Shown here: positions 8,052 to 16,287 of the stretch, in pieces
How positions within the stretch are numbered: position 1 is the stretch's first letter
Layout: each line of letters opens with the position of its first letter
DNA from: an uncultured Bacilli bacterium
Lineage (GTDB): Bacteria; Bacillota_I; Bacilli_A; RF39; UBA660
DNA: 16,834 nucleotides
NCBI GenBank assembly: GCA_947632275.1
Contig: CANROR010000020.1
Coordinates: 1 to 16,834, forward strand
Reading direction: 5' to 3'
The notes under the pieces: model-generated
The model's input: only the letters and a program-made list of their open reading frames with translations
What the model was told of the DNA's origin: nothing
Databases searched by the model: none
Position numbers and translations under genes: made by a program

Positions 8052-9287
8052 ATGAATATAAGACCTATATCAGTTGATGAATTTAATACCTTTGCCCAAA
8101 AATTTCCTTTAAGAAATTATTATCAAAGTTTAAATTATGCCAAACTACAAGCTGAATATGGTTATGATTATGAACTTATTGGCTATACGGAAAATTCCTC
8201 TATTCTTGCTGCGGCCTTAATTTTAACGAAAAAAATTAAAAGTATTACTTATGGTTATGCCCCTCGCGGTTTTTTAATCGATTATTCCAATCTTTATTTT
8301 CTAAAAAACTTTACCGTTCAACTAAAAGCTTATTATCGTAATAAAGGCATTGCTTTTATTAAAATAAATCCCGAAATAGCAATTGGTAAACTTAATTATC
8401 AAACGATGAATATTGAATACAATACCAATTATCGCGTTATTGATAATTTAATTACTTGCAGTTATAAAAAATTAAAAAATAATTTAAATTTTGAAGCAAT
8501 GTTACCCCGTTTTATGACCGTCTTACCTTTAAGTAATTTTAGTCTCCAAAATTTACAAAAAAATACCAGGAACAAAGTACGGAAAGGAATTCGTAAAGGT
8601 CTAACTTTAGAAAAAGCTGACAAATTTGCCATTGATACCTTTTATAATTTAATTAAGGATAAAGTGCCAAAAGATAATTATTATTATAAAGATAAATTTA
8701 ATGTTTTTGAAGAAAATGACGAAGTGGATTTATTTTTAGTTAGTATTAACTATAAAAAGTTTTTATTAAATAGTCAAAAAGCTTATGAAGAAGAATTAAA
8801 CAAAAATTATCTTTTAAATGAAAAAATAAGCAAAAAAAATAAGAATAATCTTGTAAATAAAAAAATGAGTTCTGACCGTTTAATTCTAACTTATAAAAAT
8901 GAAATTACTGAAGCTGGTCAAAAAGTTAATAATGCAGAAAAAGAATATATTGCCGCCGCTTTAGTTATTAAATACGATAATCGGATTAAAATTGATATCA
9001 CCGGTTTTGATCCCGAATATAAAAAATATGCTCCCAATTATTTCCTATATTATGCTATTTTAGATTATTATAAAGATAAATATAAATATGCCGAATTAAA
9101 TGGAATCTCAGGAGACTTTAATAAAGATAATGAACTATATGGACTTACAAGATTTAAAATGGGATTTAAACCAGATATTTACGAATATATTGGCGAATTT
9201 GATTTACCAATTGATAACATAAAGTATGAATTTTTAATTCGTAGTGGCCGCATGGCTAAAGAATTTACAAAAGAAGAAGTTGATTAA
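8052..9287 (+). CDS. FemABX-family peptidoglycan interpeptide-bridge aminoacyltransferase
   Basis: FemABX enzymes use aminoacyl-tRNA to add amino acids to the stem-peptide side chain of lipid-linked peptidoglycan precursors, at the cytoplasmic face of the membrane. The 411-residue length fits the family (about 400-430). Visible features are the N-terminal half with QSLNYAKLQ (25-33) and GYAPRG (68-73), the basic NKVRKGIRKG (174-183) that opens the second half, a Lys/Glu-rich helical arm at about 237-295 typical of FemA/FemX, and a C-terminal core ending in RFKMGFKP (367-374). I chose the ATG at 8052: AGGTGG at 8038-8043 lies eight bases upstream, while the in-frame GTG codons at 8040 and 8043 overlap that site. 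The amino acid added cannot be told from sequence. The gene is monocistronic and ends in an intrinsic terminator. Confidence 0.88.
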   Translation: MNIRPISVDEFNTFAQKFPLRNYYQSLNYAKLQAEYGYDYELIGYTENSSILAAALILTKKIKSITYGYAPRGFLIDYSNLYFLKNFTVQLKAYYRNKGIAFIKINPEIAIGKLNYQTMNIEYNTNYRVIDNLITCSYKKLKNNLNFEAMLPRFMTVLPLSNFSLQNLQKNTRNKVRKGIRKGLTLEKADKFAIDTFYNLIKDKVPKDNYYYKDKFNVFEENDEVDLFLVSINYKKFLLNSQKAYEEELNKNYLLNEKISKKNKNNLVNKKMSSDRLILTYKNEITEAGQKVNNAEKEYIAAALVIKYDNRIKIDITGFDPEYKKYAPNYFLYYAILDYYKDKYKYAELNGISGDFNKDNELYGLTRFKMGFKPDIYEYIGEFDLPIDNIKYEFLIRSGRMAKEFTKEEVD

Positions 9288-9308
9288 AAAACTTCTTCTT
9301 TTATTATT
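9269..9308 (+). terminator. Intrinsic terminator embedding the end of the FemABX gene
   Basis: A 13-bp stem (9269-9281 with 9290-9302) has an eight-base loop and is followed by TTATTATT. The stop codon at 9285-9287 lies in the loop, so the last codons of the gene form the 5' arm. It may also stop the convergent ABC operon. Confidence 0.8.
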
Positions 9309-11103
9309 CAAATTGCGAATTATATATTTTGGCATAAAAGCCATCTTTTTTAAGTAAGCTTTCATGGTTACCAACCTCAACAATATCGCCTTTATCCATT
9401 ACTAAAATTAAATCGGCATTTTGAATGGTTGATAAACGATGGGCGATAATGAAAGATGTTCGACCTTGCATTAATTTATCCATCGCTTTTTGAATTAAAA
9501 TCTCGGTTCTAGTATCAACACTACTGGTTGCCTCATCTAAAATTAATATTTTAGGATCAGCTAGAATGGCCCGCGCAATAGTTAGTAATTGTTTTTGGCC
9601 TTGACTAATATTCGACGTTTCTTCATTCATTTCCATATTATAGCCATCGGGTAAAGTTTGAATAAAACGATGAACATTCGCGGTCTTAGCCGCTTCATAA
9701 ACTTCTTCATCGGTAGCATCAATTCGACCAAATTTTAAGTTTTCCATTACGGTGCCATTAAACATCCATGTATCTTGTAAAACCATGCCAAAAATAGTTC
9801 TTAAATCTTCCCGACTGTAATTATTTATATTTTTGCCATCCACTAAAATTTCGCCAGAATTTAAATTATAAAAACGCATTAAAAGTTTCACAATTGTTGT
9901 TTTACCTGCCCCGGTTGGACCCACGATCGCAATCTTTTGGCCTGGTTTAACCGAAGCATTAAAATCTTTAATTATAACTTCATCCGGATTATAACCAAAT
10001 TTAACATGTTTAAATTCGACTGCCCCTTTAATATCATTAAGATTAACTTTTTCTACTTTGGTTTCCGTTTCTTCTTCACTTTCTAAAAATTCAAAAACTC
10101 TTTCGGAAGCGGCAACGGACAATTGAATCATATTAAATACTTGCGCTAATTGCCCAATTGGATTCGTTAAATTTCGAGTATAAGTAATAAAAGATTGAAT
10201 ATTACCGACCGTAATTTTACCTTTTATGCAAAAGATACCGCCGATGATCGCAATAACGACATAACCAATATTACCTAAAAATACCATCAATGGGTGCATT
10301 AAACCGGATATAAAGTTACTTTTCCAAGCGGCTTCACTTAATTTTTCATTTTCTTTTTGAAAACCATTTAGCATTTTTTCTTCAACGTTAAAAGCTTTAA
10401 TAACATTATGTCCTGAATACATTTCTTCCACTTGTTCATTTACTTGAGCTAAATATTTTTGATGATTTTCAAAATGTTTTTGACTGCGTTTAACAATAAA
10501 TAACATTAAGAAAACGGAAATTGGTAAGATTAAAATGGCAATTAAAGTCATCGTAAAATTAATGGATAACATCATGATAATAATCCCTATTACCATCGTA
10601 ACAGTTGTTACTAATTGGGGCACGGTTTGAATCAAACCTTGGTTTAACATATCCACATCGTTGGTTATAACTGATAAGATATCCCCGGTTTGTTTTTTAT
10701 CAAAGTAATTCATGGGTAATTTATTTAACTTATGAGCAATTTTTTTCCGTAGTTCATAAGTATATTTTTGTCCAACATGAGCCATCAAGACATTTTGAAT
10801 ATAACTAAAGATGGCACTGGCCACATATAAAATAGCTAACATAATTAATATTTTTAAAATATTGGCAAAATTAATGCCTGCTCCACCTGACAATTTACTA
10901 ATTAAACCATTAAAGATTTCGGTCGTTGCATTACCCATGATTTTGGGTCCAACGATTGAAAAGACCGTACTACCCATGGCAAATATAATTATGCCTAAGA
11001 TTATAAATTTATAAGGAGCTAAGCTTTTTACTAATTTTTTTATTGTGCCTCCGAAATCCGTTATTTTCGCCGGCGCCATATTCCGATTATTCATTCTCGG
11101 CAT
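9304..11103 (-). CDS. Heterodimeric ABC exporter subunit with intact catalytic Glu and His
   Basis: This is a 599-residue half-transporter: a six-helix type IV exporter membrane domain (residues about 30-330) fused to one nucleotide-binding domain (about 360-599). The NBD shows Walker A GPTGAGKTT (395-403), Q-loop Q443, Walker B ILILDEATSSVD (519-530) with catalytic E524, and switch H555. Its signature is NISQGQ (498-503) rather than LSGGQ, so it cannot complete a canonical site for its partner. With the upstream subunit it matches the BmrCD/LmrCD/TM287-288 class, which exports drugs or lipids. It begins one base after the upstream stop, with a perfect AAAGGAGG site placed inside the end of that gene, so the two are made together. 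The substrate is unknown. Confidence 0.95.
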   Translation of the reverse strand: MPRMNNRNMAPAKITDFGGTIKKLVKSLAPYKFIILGIIIFAMGSTVFSIVGPKIMGNATTEIFNGLISKLSGGAGINFANILKILIMLAILYVASAIFSYIQNVLMAHVGQKYTYELRKKIAHKLNKLPMNYFDKKQTGDILSVITNDVDMLNQGLIQTVPQLVTTVTMVIGIIIMMLSINFTMTLIAILILPISVFLMLFIVKRSQKHFENHQKYLAQVNEQVEEMYSGHNVIKAFNVEEKMLNGFQKENEKLSEAAWKSNFISGLMHPLMVFLGNIGYVVIAIIGGIFCIKGKITVGNIQSFITYTRNLTNPIGQLAQVFNMIQLSVAASERVFEFLESEEETETKVEKVNLNDIKGAVEFKHVKFGYNPDEVIIKDFNASVKPGQKIAIVGPTGAGKTTIVKLLMRFYNLNSGEILVDGKNINNYSREDLRTIFGMVLQDTWMFNGTVMENLKFGRIDATDEEVYEAAKTANVHRFIQTLPDGYNMEMNEETSNISQGQKQLLTIARAILADPKILILDEATSSVDTRTEILIQKAMDKLMQGRTSFIIAHRLSTIQNADLILVMDKGDIVEVGNHESLLKKDGFYAKIYNSQFE

Positions 11104-11104
11104 T

Positions 11105-13246
11105 TTAAGCCACCTCCTTTAATTGGGAATGGGCAATTTCTTGATATATTTTACAAGTTTTTAATAACTCATCATGCGTTCCCATATCGACAATTTTGCC
11201 TTCATCCAAGACAATTATTTTATCAGCATTCATAATCGTACTAACTCTTTGGGCAACAATAAGTTTTGTACTACCTTTCGTATGTTTATTTAATAGTTTC
11301 CGAACTCGAGCATCGGTTTTATAATCCAAAGCCGAAAAGGAATCATCAAAAATATATATTTCGGGTTTCTTAGCAATCGCCCGGGCAATGGCCAGTCTTT
11401 GTCTTTGACCCCCAGAAACATTGGTTCCGCCTTGCGAAATGGGACTATCAACACCTTTTTCTTTGGTTTTAATAAATTCTTTCGCACAAGAAATATCCAT
11501 AGCCATTTCTAAATCTTCTTGACTGATTTTTTTAACACCTAAAGCAATATTAGATTTGATAGTTCCCGAGAATAATATCCCTTTTTGAGGTACATACCCA
11601 ATCCGCGCGCGAAGATCGCTTAAGGAAGCATCTTTAATATTGACGCCATCGACCAAAATTTCGCCATATGTGACATCTGAAAAACGCGGAATTAAATTAA
11701 TAAGCGTTGATTTTCCACTGCCGGTCGAACCAATAAAGGCCACCGTCGAACCGGCTTCTACTTTAAATGATATATTTTCTAAAACATTTTCTTTGGCATC
11801 GGCATATCTAAAGAAAACATTTTTAAATTCTATTGTCCCTTTTAAATCTTTGACAAAAGGAATAGTTTGTTTCTTTTCTTGAATAACTGATTCTTTATTT
11901 AAGACTTCGGCGATTCTTTTTAGGGAAACAATACCTCTTGGTAACATAATCGAAAACATTGATAAAACTAAGAAAGACATAATAATATGAATCGTATAAG
12001 TAATAAAGGCAATTAAGTCACCAACTTGAAGAGTCCCAAAATCAATTCTTTTGGCCCCATACCAAATTATTAAAATACAAGCCACATTCATAATTAAATT
12101 CATAAGCGGCATTAAAACACTCGTTATTTTATTTAAAAATAAACTTAAGCGCATTAAATTAGTATTAGCCTCATCAAATTTCTTTTCTTCATATTTTTCA
12201 TTAGAAAAAGCTCTGATAACTGGGATACCAGTGATAAATTCTCGTGAAATTAAATTTAACTTATCAATTAATTTTTGCACAATTTTAAACTTCGGAGTGA
12301 CGAAAGAAAAGACCACAATAACAAGTAAAATAATAAGTAAGACAATCGAAACAATAATCCAACTTAAACTGTTACCATGCACTTTGATAATGGCCCCAAT
12401 GCCCATGATTGGCGCAAAAACTAACATTCTTAAAGACATAACTAGCAAGTTTTGGATTTGAGTGACATCGTTAGTAGTTCTCGTAATTAAACTAGCCGTT
12501 GATATTTCTTCAAATTCTTTATGCGAATATGTCATAACTTGTTCGGCAATCTTTTTCCTTAAGTCGCGAGCAAAAAAGGCCCCAATTCGGGATGAGAAAA
12601 AGGAAGCTACTATCGTTACAATCGCGGCCAAAAGCGCAATGGCTAACATTTTTAATCCCGTCGTAATAATATAATCCATTTGCATATTATTAACATTAAC
12701 TCCTAAGGCATCATATTCCATTTTTATCATATTTAAACTGACTTGTTTAAGTAAACTTTCTTCTTCGCCAATCTTTTCGTTTAGCATTTTTGTTTTCGTA
12801 GCATCATCTAAATAAGATAAAGCACTATACATTTCACTTAAAGAAGAAAAACCTAAAGTTTTAACATCAATAGCCCCATTTTCTAAATAATAAATAATAG
12901 CCAAGGGTTGAATTAAGGCTTTTTCTAAATCTTCTTCGGTTTTTTCATCTATTTCTTTTAATTTGTAATAATCTTCTTTTAAATCGCCTTTAGCCGTTAA
13001 AAGATAATTTTGTTCCATTAGATTTTTATTATCTGTCGTTAAAAAAGCTTTAATTTTATTGTAAATGGTAACCGAAAGATATTCAGGTATGGCTTTTTCA
13101 ATCCCACTTTGTTGAATTCCCACATTAACAATATTGGAAGTATAACTAGGCAAGGCTAATTCACAATTAGCTTGAATCGCAATTAAAGTTATAACTAAAA
13201 TAATTACGAAAAAATATTTTTTGATAATTTTACCAATACTATGCAT
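11105..13246 (-). CDS. Heterodimeric ABC exporter subunit with degenerate ATPase site
   Basis: This is a 713-residue half-transporter. TM1 (about 10-30) is followed by an unusually long extracytoplasmic insert (about 35-190), then TM2 (about 195-217) and four more TM segments up to about 432. The NBD has Walker A GSTGSGKST (506-514), Q-loop Q554, and a canonical NVSGGQ signature (609-614). Walker B reads IFDDSFSALD, so the catalytic Glu is Asp (D635), and the switch His is Gln (VAQR, Q666). These are the marks of the degenerate half in exporters such as TM287. The long TM1-TM2 insert is common in Firmicutes members about 700-750 residues long. AGGAGGAGG lies eight bases before the ATG. It is first in the operon, behind a strong promoter. 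Confidence 0.95.
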   Translation of the reverse strand: MHSIGKIIKKYFFVIILVITLIAIQANCELALPSYTSNIVNVGIQQSGIEKAIPEYLSVTIYNKIKAFLTTDNKNLMEQNYLLTAKGDLKEDYYKLKEIDEKTEEDLEKALIQPLAIIYYLENGAIDVKTLGFSSLSEMYSALSYLDDATKTKMLNEKIGEEESLLKQVSLNMIKMEYDALGVNVNNMQMDYIITTGLKMLAIALLAAIVTIVASFFSSRIGAFFARDLRKKIAEQVMTYSHKEFEEISTASLITRTTNDVTQIQNLLVMSLRMLVFAPIMGIGAIIKVHGNSLSWIIVSIVLLIILLVIVVFSFVTPKFKIVQKLIDKLNLISREFITGIPVIRAFSNEKYEEKKFDEANTNLMRLSLFLNKITSVLMPLMNLIMNVACILIIWYGAKRIDFGTLQVGDLIAFITYTIHIIMSFLVLSMFSIMLPRGIVSLKRIAEVLNKESVIQEKKQTIPFVKDLKGTIEFKNVFFRYADAKENVLENISFKVEAGSTVAFIGSTGSGKSTLINLIPRFSDVTYGEILVDGVNIKDASLSDLRARIGYVPQKGILFSGTIKSNIALGVKKISQEDLEMAMDISCAKEFIKTKEKGVDSPISQGGTNVSGGQRQRLAIARAIAKKPEIYIFDDSFSALDYKTDARVRKLLNKHTKGSTKLIVAQRVSTIMNADKIIVLDEGKIVDMGTHDELLKTCKIYQEIAHSQLKEVA

Positions 13247-13283
13247 AATTTATTCCTCCTCCTGTAAAATTATTTGCTTATAC

Positions 13284-13312
13284 ATTATATGATAAATGCC
13301 TAAAAGTGGCAA
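13284..13312 (-). promoter_or_regulatory. Promoter of the ABC exporter operon
   Basis: TTGCCA (13307-13312) and TATAAT (13284-13289) on the minus strand are separated by 17 bases. The -35 directly abuts the terminator of the upstream htrA gene. I see no obvious operator dyad apart from that terminator. Confidence 0.8.
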
Positions 13313-13338
13313 CTAAAAACTAGTTTGTTAACTAGTTT
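13313..13338 (-). terminator. Intrinsic terminator after the HtrA gene
   Basis: A 9-bp stem (13317-13325 with 13330-13338) with a four-base loop is followed on the minus strand by UU after three U inside the stem. Each arm contains AACTAGTT, itself palindromic. The TAA stop at 13328-13330 spans the loop. Confidence 0.65.
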
Positions 13339-14452
13339 GTTGATTTACACTTAATTTGACTTTTGTTTCTTTTAATTTACCATCGCGGTAGTAAGATATT
13401 TTAATGGTATCCCCTTTATTATATTTATAAAGATTATATCTTAAATAACCAATACTTTTAATATCTTTATCATCAATTTTCACAATGATATCACCCATTT
13501 TTAAATCGGATTTACTTGCTGGGCTATCTTCTTCTACTGAGATTACGCCAACACCGGTGCTTATTTTGGCTTTTTCGGCATTTTCATAAAACATGGCCCG
13601 ATAACGATAACTATTGCTATCAAATAAATTATTTGCACTTAAAGCTTCACTTAAATTAACCATGCTAATGCCAATATAAGGATTTTCTTTTTGAACCCCA
13701 GCGATAATATCTTCAGCATTTTCCACTGCCGTTTCAATTGGAATGGCAAAGCCCATACCTTCGACGCCACTACTAACTAGTTTTAACGAATTAATCCCAA
13801 TTACTTCGCCATTAGAATTACATAAAGGGCCACCACTATTACCAGAGTTAATAGAAGCATCAGTTTGAATCGCATTAACTACGTTATCATCAACTTCAAT
13901 CATCCGATCCGTTCCGGAGATAATTCCGCGGGTAACCGTTCCCGAATATTCGCTATCTAAAGGAGCCCCAACGGTGAAAACTGTATCCCCTATCCGAACA
14001 TCACTACTTTTCCCAATACTTGAAACCGGATATTCTTTACTACTTTCAAATTTTAAAACTGCTATGTCGGCATATTTATTATAACCAACGACTTCTGTAT
14101 CTACTACTTCGCCTTCATTAAACGTAACTTTAACATCATCACCATTTTCAATAACGTGATAATTAGTTAATAAATAATATTTTTTACTATCATGTTTGTA
14201 AATAAAACCAGTTCCGGAAGCAATTGCTTGTTCATTTTTATAAGTATTAACGACACACACTGCATCATAAATTTTTTCTACAGCATCCGCGATTCCCGTA
14301 TCCGTAACGGTAACATCTTTTTTAATTTTCGTAACATTTTCGGTCGTCAATACCGGAAATGCCCGCATAACGCCATACATTACGCCACAACCACAGAAGA
14401 ACACTAACAAAACGGCTACAACATATAAAACTTTATTATTTTTATTTTTCAT
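13328..14452 (-). CDS. Membrane-anchored HtrA/DegP-like serine protease with PDZ domain
   Basis: HtrA proteases degrade or refold misfolded exported proteins. This 374-residue protein has one N-terminal TM segment (about 8-30) that places the rest outside the cell. A trypsin-like domain (about 55-240) follows, with catalytic triad H99 (TNYHV), D129 (YADIAVL) and S206 (SGNSGGPL), all intact. One PDZ domain (about 255-370) shows SPASKSDLKMGDIIVKIDD (310-328). This is the usual S1C architecture with a single PDZ. The ATG at 14452 lies one base after the TGA of the Abi_2 gene; AAGGAT lies upstream inside that gene. The two are therefore a coupled pair, with the protease second. It ends at its own terminator. 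The family call is secure; a stress role is inferred from the family. Confidence 0.95.
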   Translation of the reverse strand: MKNKNNKVLYVVAVLLVFFCGCGVMYGVMRAFPVLTTENVTKIKKDVTVTDTGIADAVEKIYDAVCVVNTYKNEQAIASGTGFIYKHDSKKYYLLTNYHVIENGDDVKVTFNEGEVVDTEVVGYNKYADIAVLKFESSKEYPVSSIGKSSDVRIGDTVFTVGAPLDSEYSGTVTRGIISGTDRMIEVDDNVVNAIQTDASINSGNSGGPLCNSNGEVIGINSLKLVSSGVEGMGFAIPIETAVENAEDIIAGVQKENPYIGISMVNLSEALSANNLFDSNSYRYRAMFYENAEKAKISTGVGVISVEEDSPASKSDLKMGDIIVKIDDKDIKSIGYLRYNLYKYNKGDTIKISYYRDGKLKETKVKLSVNQQTS

Positions 14453-14453
14453 A

Positions 14454-15386
14454 TCAATCCATCCTTACTATATCTTTATAATTTTGAGGAAATCCCATTT
14501 CCTCTAAAACACTATCAACCTTAATTGTTTTAAGTCTACCTTCTAAAACATCAAGTTCATAACTAACTTCGCGCATAAATAAATTAAAATTATCTTGATT
14601 CAAAATATATTTTAACATAATTACCAAAGCGAATAAATCATTTTTGCCATAAACATATTCATCTTCTTCCATTTTAATATTCAGTAAATGATGATACTTA
14701 GTGTTTTCAATATGCTTCATGGTGCGATTATTATAACAAATATCTTCATGTGCACAAAGGTTGCGATAATTAGCTAAAAGCGGTAAATACTCGGTCATAC
14801 TATAAATATCCATGTTAAATAAATCGGCAATTTCTTTTTGATCTTCATGTTGTAAAACGGTATAAAGTTCCCCGACTATCCCAAAGGATAAAACTTTAAC
14901 AACAACCCATAACGGAATATAACCATAATTTTCAATAAAATGGGAAGTTGCCGCATGTTGTTTACCATTCACACTAATTTGTCTTTTCATCTTCCGAAGC
15001 AAATCATTTACTTGTCTTTTTTTCTGAGGATTGTTCACAAAATTATGCGGATTTAAATAATTATTTTCTTTAAATCCATGATTTTTACTCATAATGTAAG
15101 CGAGAATACTTTTTAAATTATTTTCGACAATCAAAATATTTTTAAAAATAATATTTCGTAGTTGCCGGTCAAAACTAAATAAAGCATAAATCTCACTAAA
15201 GTTAGTCCCTTCTTTAAAGGTTCGATCTACTGAACTTTTTAAAAACAACTTTCGATAACCACTTAAAAAGAAATAATTTTCCCTTAAAAGGATACTTTTA
15301 GTTTGTTCAATATCGTCAATAACTAAACCTTTTTGCTTTAATATTTCGATTTGTTCATCTAATGTTTTAAAAGTTTTTGTTTTCAC
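14454..15386 (-). CDS. Abi_2 family protein (AbiD/AbiF-like) with HEPN Rx4H motif
   Basis: Abi_2 proteins include the lactococcal abortive-infection proteins AbiD and AbiF and carry a HEPN-type RNase motif. From the GTG chosen here the protein has 310 residues. Visible family features are the N-terminal LRENYFFLSGYRKLF (34-48), a FDRQLRNIIF helix (72-81), SHFIENYGYIPLWVVVKVLSFG (148-169) and YRNLCAHED (207-215), giving R208-x4-H213. I chose GTG at 15386 because AAAGGTGG at 15392-15399 is five bases upstream; the in-frame GTG at 15395 lies inside that site. The downstream HtrA gene starts one base after its TGA. Phage defence by RNA cleavage is the family expectation, not something the sequence proves. 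Confidence 0.88.
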   Translation of the reverse strand: MKTKTFKTLDEQIEILKQKGLVIDDIEQTKSILLRENYFFLSGYRKLFLKSSVDRTFKEGTNFSEIYALFSFDRQLRNIIFKNILIVENNLKSILAYIMSKNHGFKENNYLNPHNFVNNPQKKRQVNDLLRKMKRQISVNGKQHAATSHFIENYGYIPLWVVVKVLSFGIVGELYTVLQHEDQKEIADLFNMDIYSMTEYLPLLANYRNLCAHEDICYNNRTMKHIENTKYHHLLNIKMEEDEYVYGKNDLFALVIMLKYILNQDNFNLFMREVSYELDVLEGRLKTIKVDSVLEEMGFPQNYKDIVRMD

Positions 15387-15407
15387 TAGAACCACCTTTA
15401 TTTTTCC

Positions 15408-15416
15408 ATTATATCA
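15408..15416 (-). promoter_or_regulatory. Extended -10 promoter of the abi-htrA operon
   Basis: TG-A-TATAAT on the minus strand is a perfect extended -10 element. A perfect TTGACA lies further up at 15457-15462 but is not correctly spaced from it. The TTGACA has only a poor partner (AACTAT) at 17 bases. Two tiny dyads (TGAC/GTCA and AAGAA/TTCTT) lie between the two elements. Confidence 0.6.
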
Positions 15417-15482
15417 CAAACCTCATTTAAAGAATAGTTCTTATTAATGACTTTTATGTCAAAAAAAAGTGAAAAATTGGTG

Positions 15483-15508
15483 AAAAAAATTTAAACCATA
15501 AGTTTTAA
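15483..15508 (-). terminator. Probable terminator after the amidase gene
   Basis: On the minus strand TTAAAAC pairs with GTTTAA, with one bulged A and loop TTATG. A run of seven U follows. The stem is short, so support is moderate. Confidence 0.5.
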
Positions 15509-15512
15509 TACT

Positions 15513-16163
15513 TTAAGAATAATATTTAACTAATGCATCGGCAATCGATGTGGCTACTTTTTCTTGATATTTACTACTTTGGAGTAAGTTTCTTTCACTG
15601 GCATTAGATAAAAAGCCGCATTCAATAAGTAAGCCTTTAATCTTTAATTTATTATACATATAGGTTGAAGCAGGAATTTTTTTAATTTTGCGATTCGCCT
15701 TTAATTCTTGATTTAAATAGTCTTGCATCACTAAAGCTAAAGCTTTGTTATCATTATTATAAAAAACTTGGGCGCCTTTATAGGCACTACTGGTTAGATA
15801 ATTTAAGTGAATTGATAAATAAAGATCCGCTTTACTTTCATTAATTAATTTAATCCTGTTATCAAAATCGCTTTTTTTCCGATGGTTGGTATTGGGTGTT
15901 GATAAATCATAATCGCCATCTCTCGTTAAAATAACACTAGCTCCATATTTAGTTAAAACTTTTTCTAAAGCTAAACTAATTTTTAAATTTATATCTTTTT
16001 CGTAAATATCGCCATACATTGTCCCGGGATCTTCGGCGCCATGACCGGCATCCACAACAATTACTTTTCCTAAAAGTGGTAAATCAGCATAAACATTAGA
16101 AGCACATAATACTGCAACAAGTAAAAAAAATAACATAAATATTTTTAGATAATAATATTTCAT
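15513..16163 (-). CDS. Secreted N-acetylmuramoyl-L-alanine amidase, Amidase_3 (CwlD-like)
   Basis: This zinc amidase cleaves the bond between N-acetylmuramic acid and the stem peptide of peptidoglycan. The 216 residues begin with a signal peptide (about 1-26, probable cut after VYA). One catalytic domain follows, with zinc ligands H41 (VVDAGHG), E55 (YEKDINL) and H119 (LSIHLN), and the catalytic E181 (LLIECGFLSN). There is no cell-wall-binding domain, as in CwlD, but the amidase domain alone does not prove a sporulation role and no spore gene is nearby. The gene has no Shine-Dalgarno; its promoter predicts that transcription starts at or next to the ATG (see the promoter entry). It is monocistronic, with a probable terminator after its stop. 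Confidence 0.93.
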   Translation of the reverse strand: MKYYYLKIFMLFFLLVAVLCASNVYADLPLLGKVIVVDAGHGAEDPGTMYGDIYEKDINLKISLALEKVLTKYGASVILTRDGDYDLSTPNTNHRKKSDFDNRIKLINESKADLYLSIHLNYLTSSAYKGAQVFYNNDNKALALVMQDYLNQELKANRKIKKIPASTYMYNKLKIKGLLIECGFLSNASERNLLQSSKYQEKVATSIADALVKYYS

Positions 16164-16168
16164 ATTAC

Positions 16169-16199
16169 ATTATATTTAAATAAAATATATATTTGTCAA
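16169..16199 (-). promoter_or_regulatory. Promoter of the amidase gene, predicting a leaderless mRNA
   Basis: Perfect hexamers TTGACA (16194-16199) and TATAAT (16169-16174) lie on the minus strand with a 19-base spacer. The -10 ends only five bases before the ATG (16163), so the expected start falls on or beside the A of the start codon. No ribosome-binding sequence is present. Confidence 0.65.
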
Positions 16200-16251
16200 T
16201 TTAATTTAAATAATTTAGCAAACTTATTGTGCAATAGTCTTAAACTTGACT

Positions 16252-16281
16252 TTTACATGGGATTAGGGTAAATTATATAAC
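16252..16281 (+). promoter_or_regulatory. Candidate promoter of a plus-strand small RNA
   Basis: TTTACA (16252-16257) and TATAAC (16276-16281), five of six matches each, are 18 bases apart and would start transcription near 16288. An alternative, TTGACT (16246-16251) with TAAATT at 17 bases, overlaps it and would start near 16281. Confidence 0.45.
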
Positions 16282-16287
16282 ACCAAA

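Noticed and set aside
12051..12674. Open frames on the plus strand inside the ABC exporter gene
   Set aside because: They are antisense shadows of a well-supported coding region, with no ribosome sites or recognisable protein features.
13317..13338. Duplicated AACTAGTT palindrome as a possible repressor operator for the ABC operon
   Set aside because: The two copies form a good hairpin at the end of htrA followed by U residues, so a terminator explains them more simply; dual use is not excluded.
15387..15395. Upstream GTG start for the Abi_2 gene
   Set aside because: It lies inside the AAAGGTGG ribosome site; the GTG at 15386 has normal spacing.
15417..15462. abiF-type RNA in the gap upstream of the Abi_2 gene
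   Set aside because: Only 4-5-bp dyads are present and the TTGACA lacks a good -10 partner; no convincing structured RNA is visible there.
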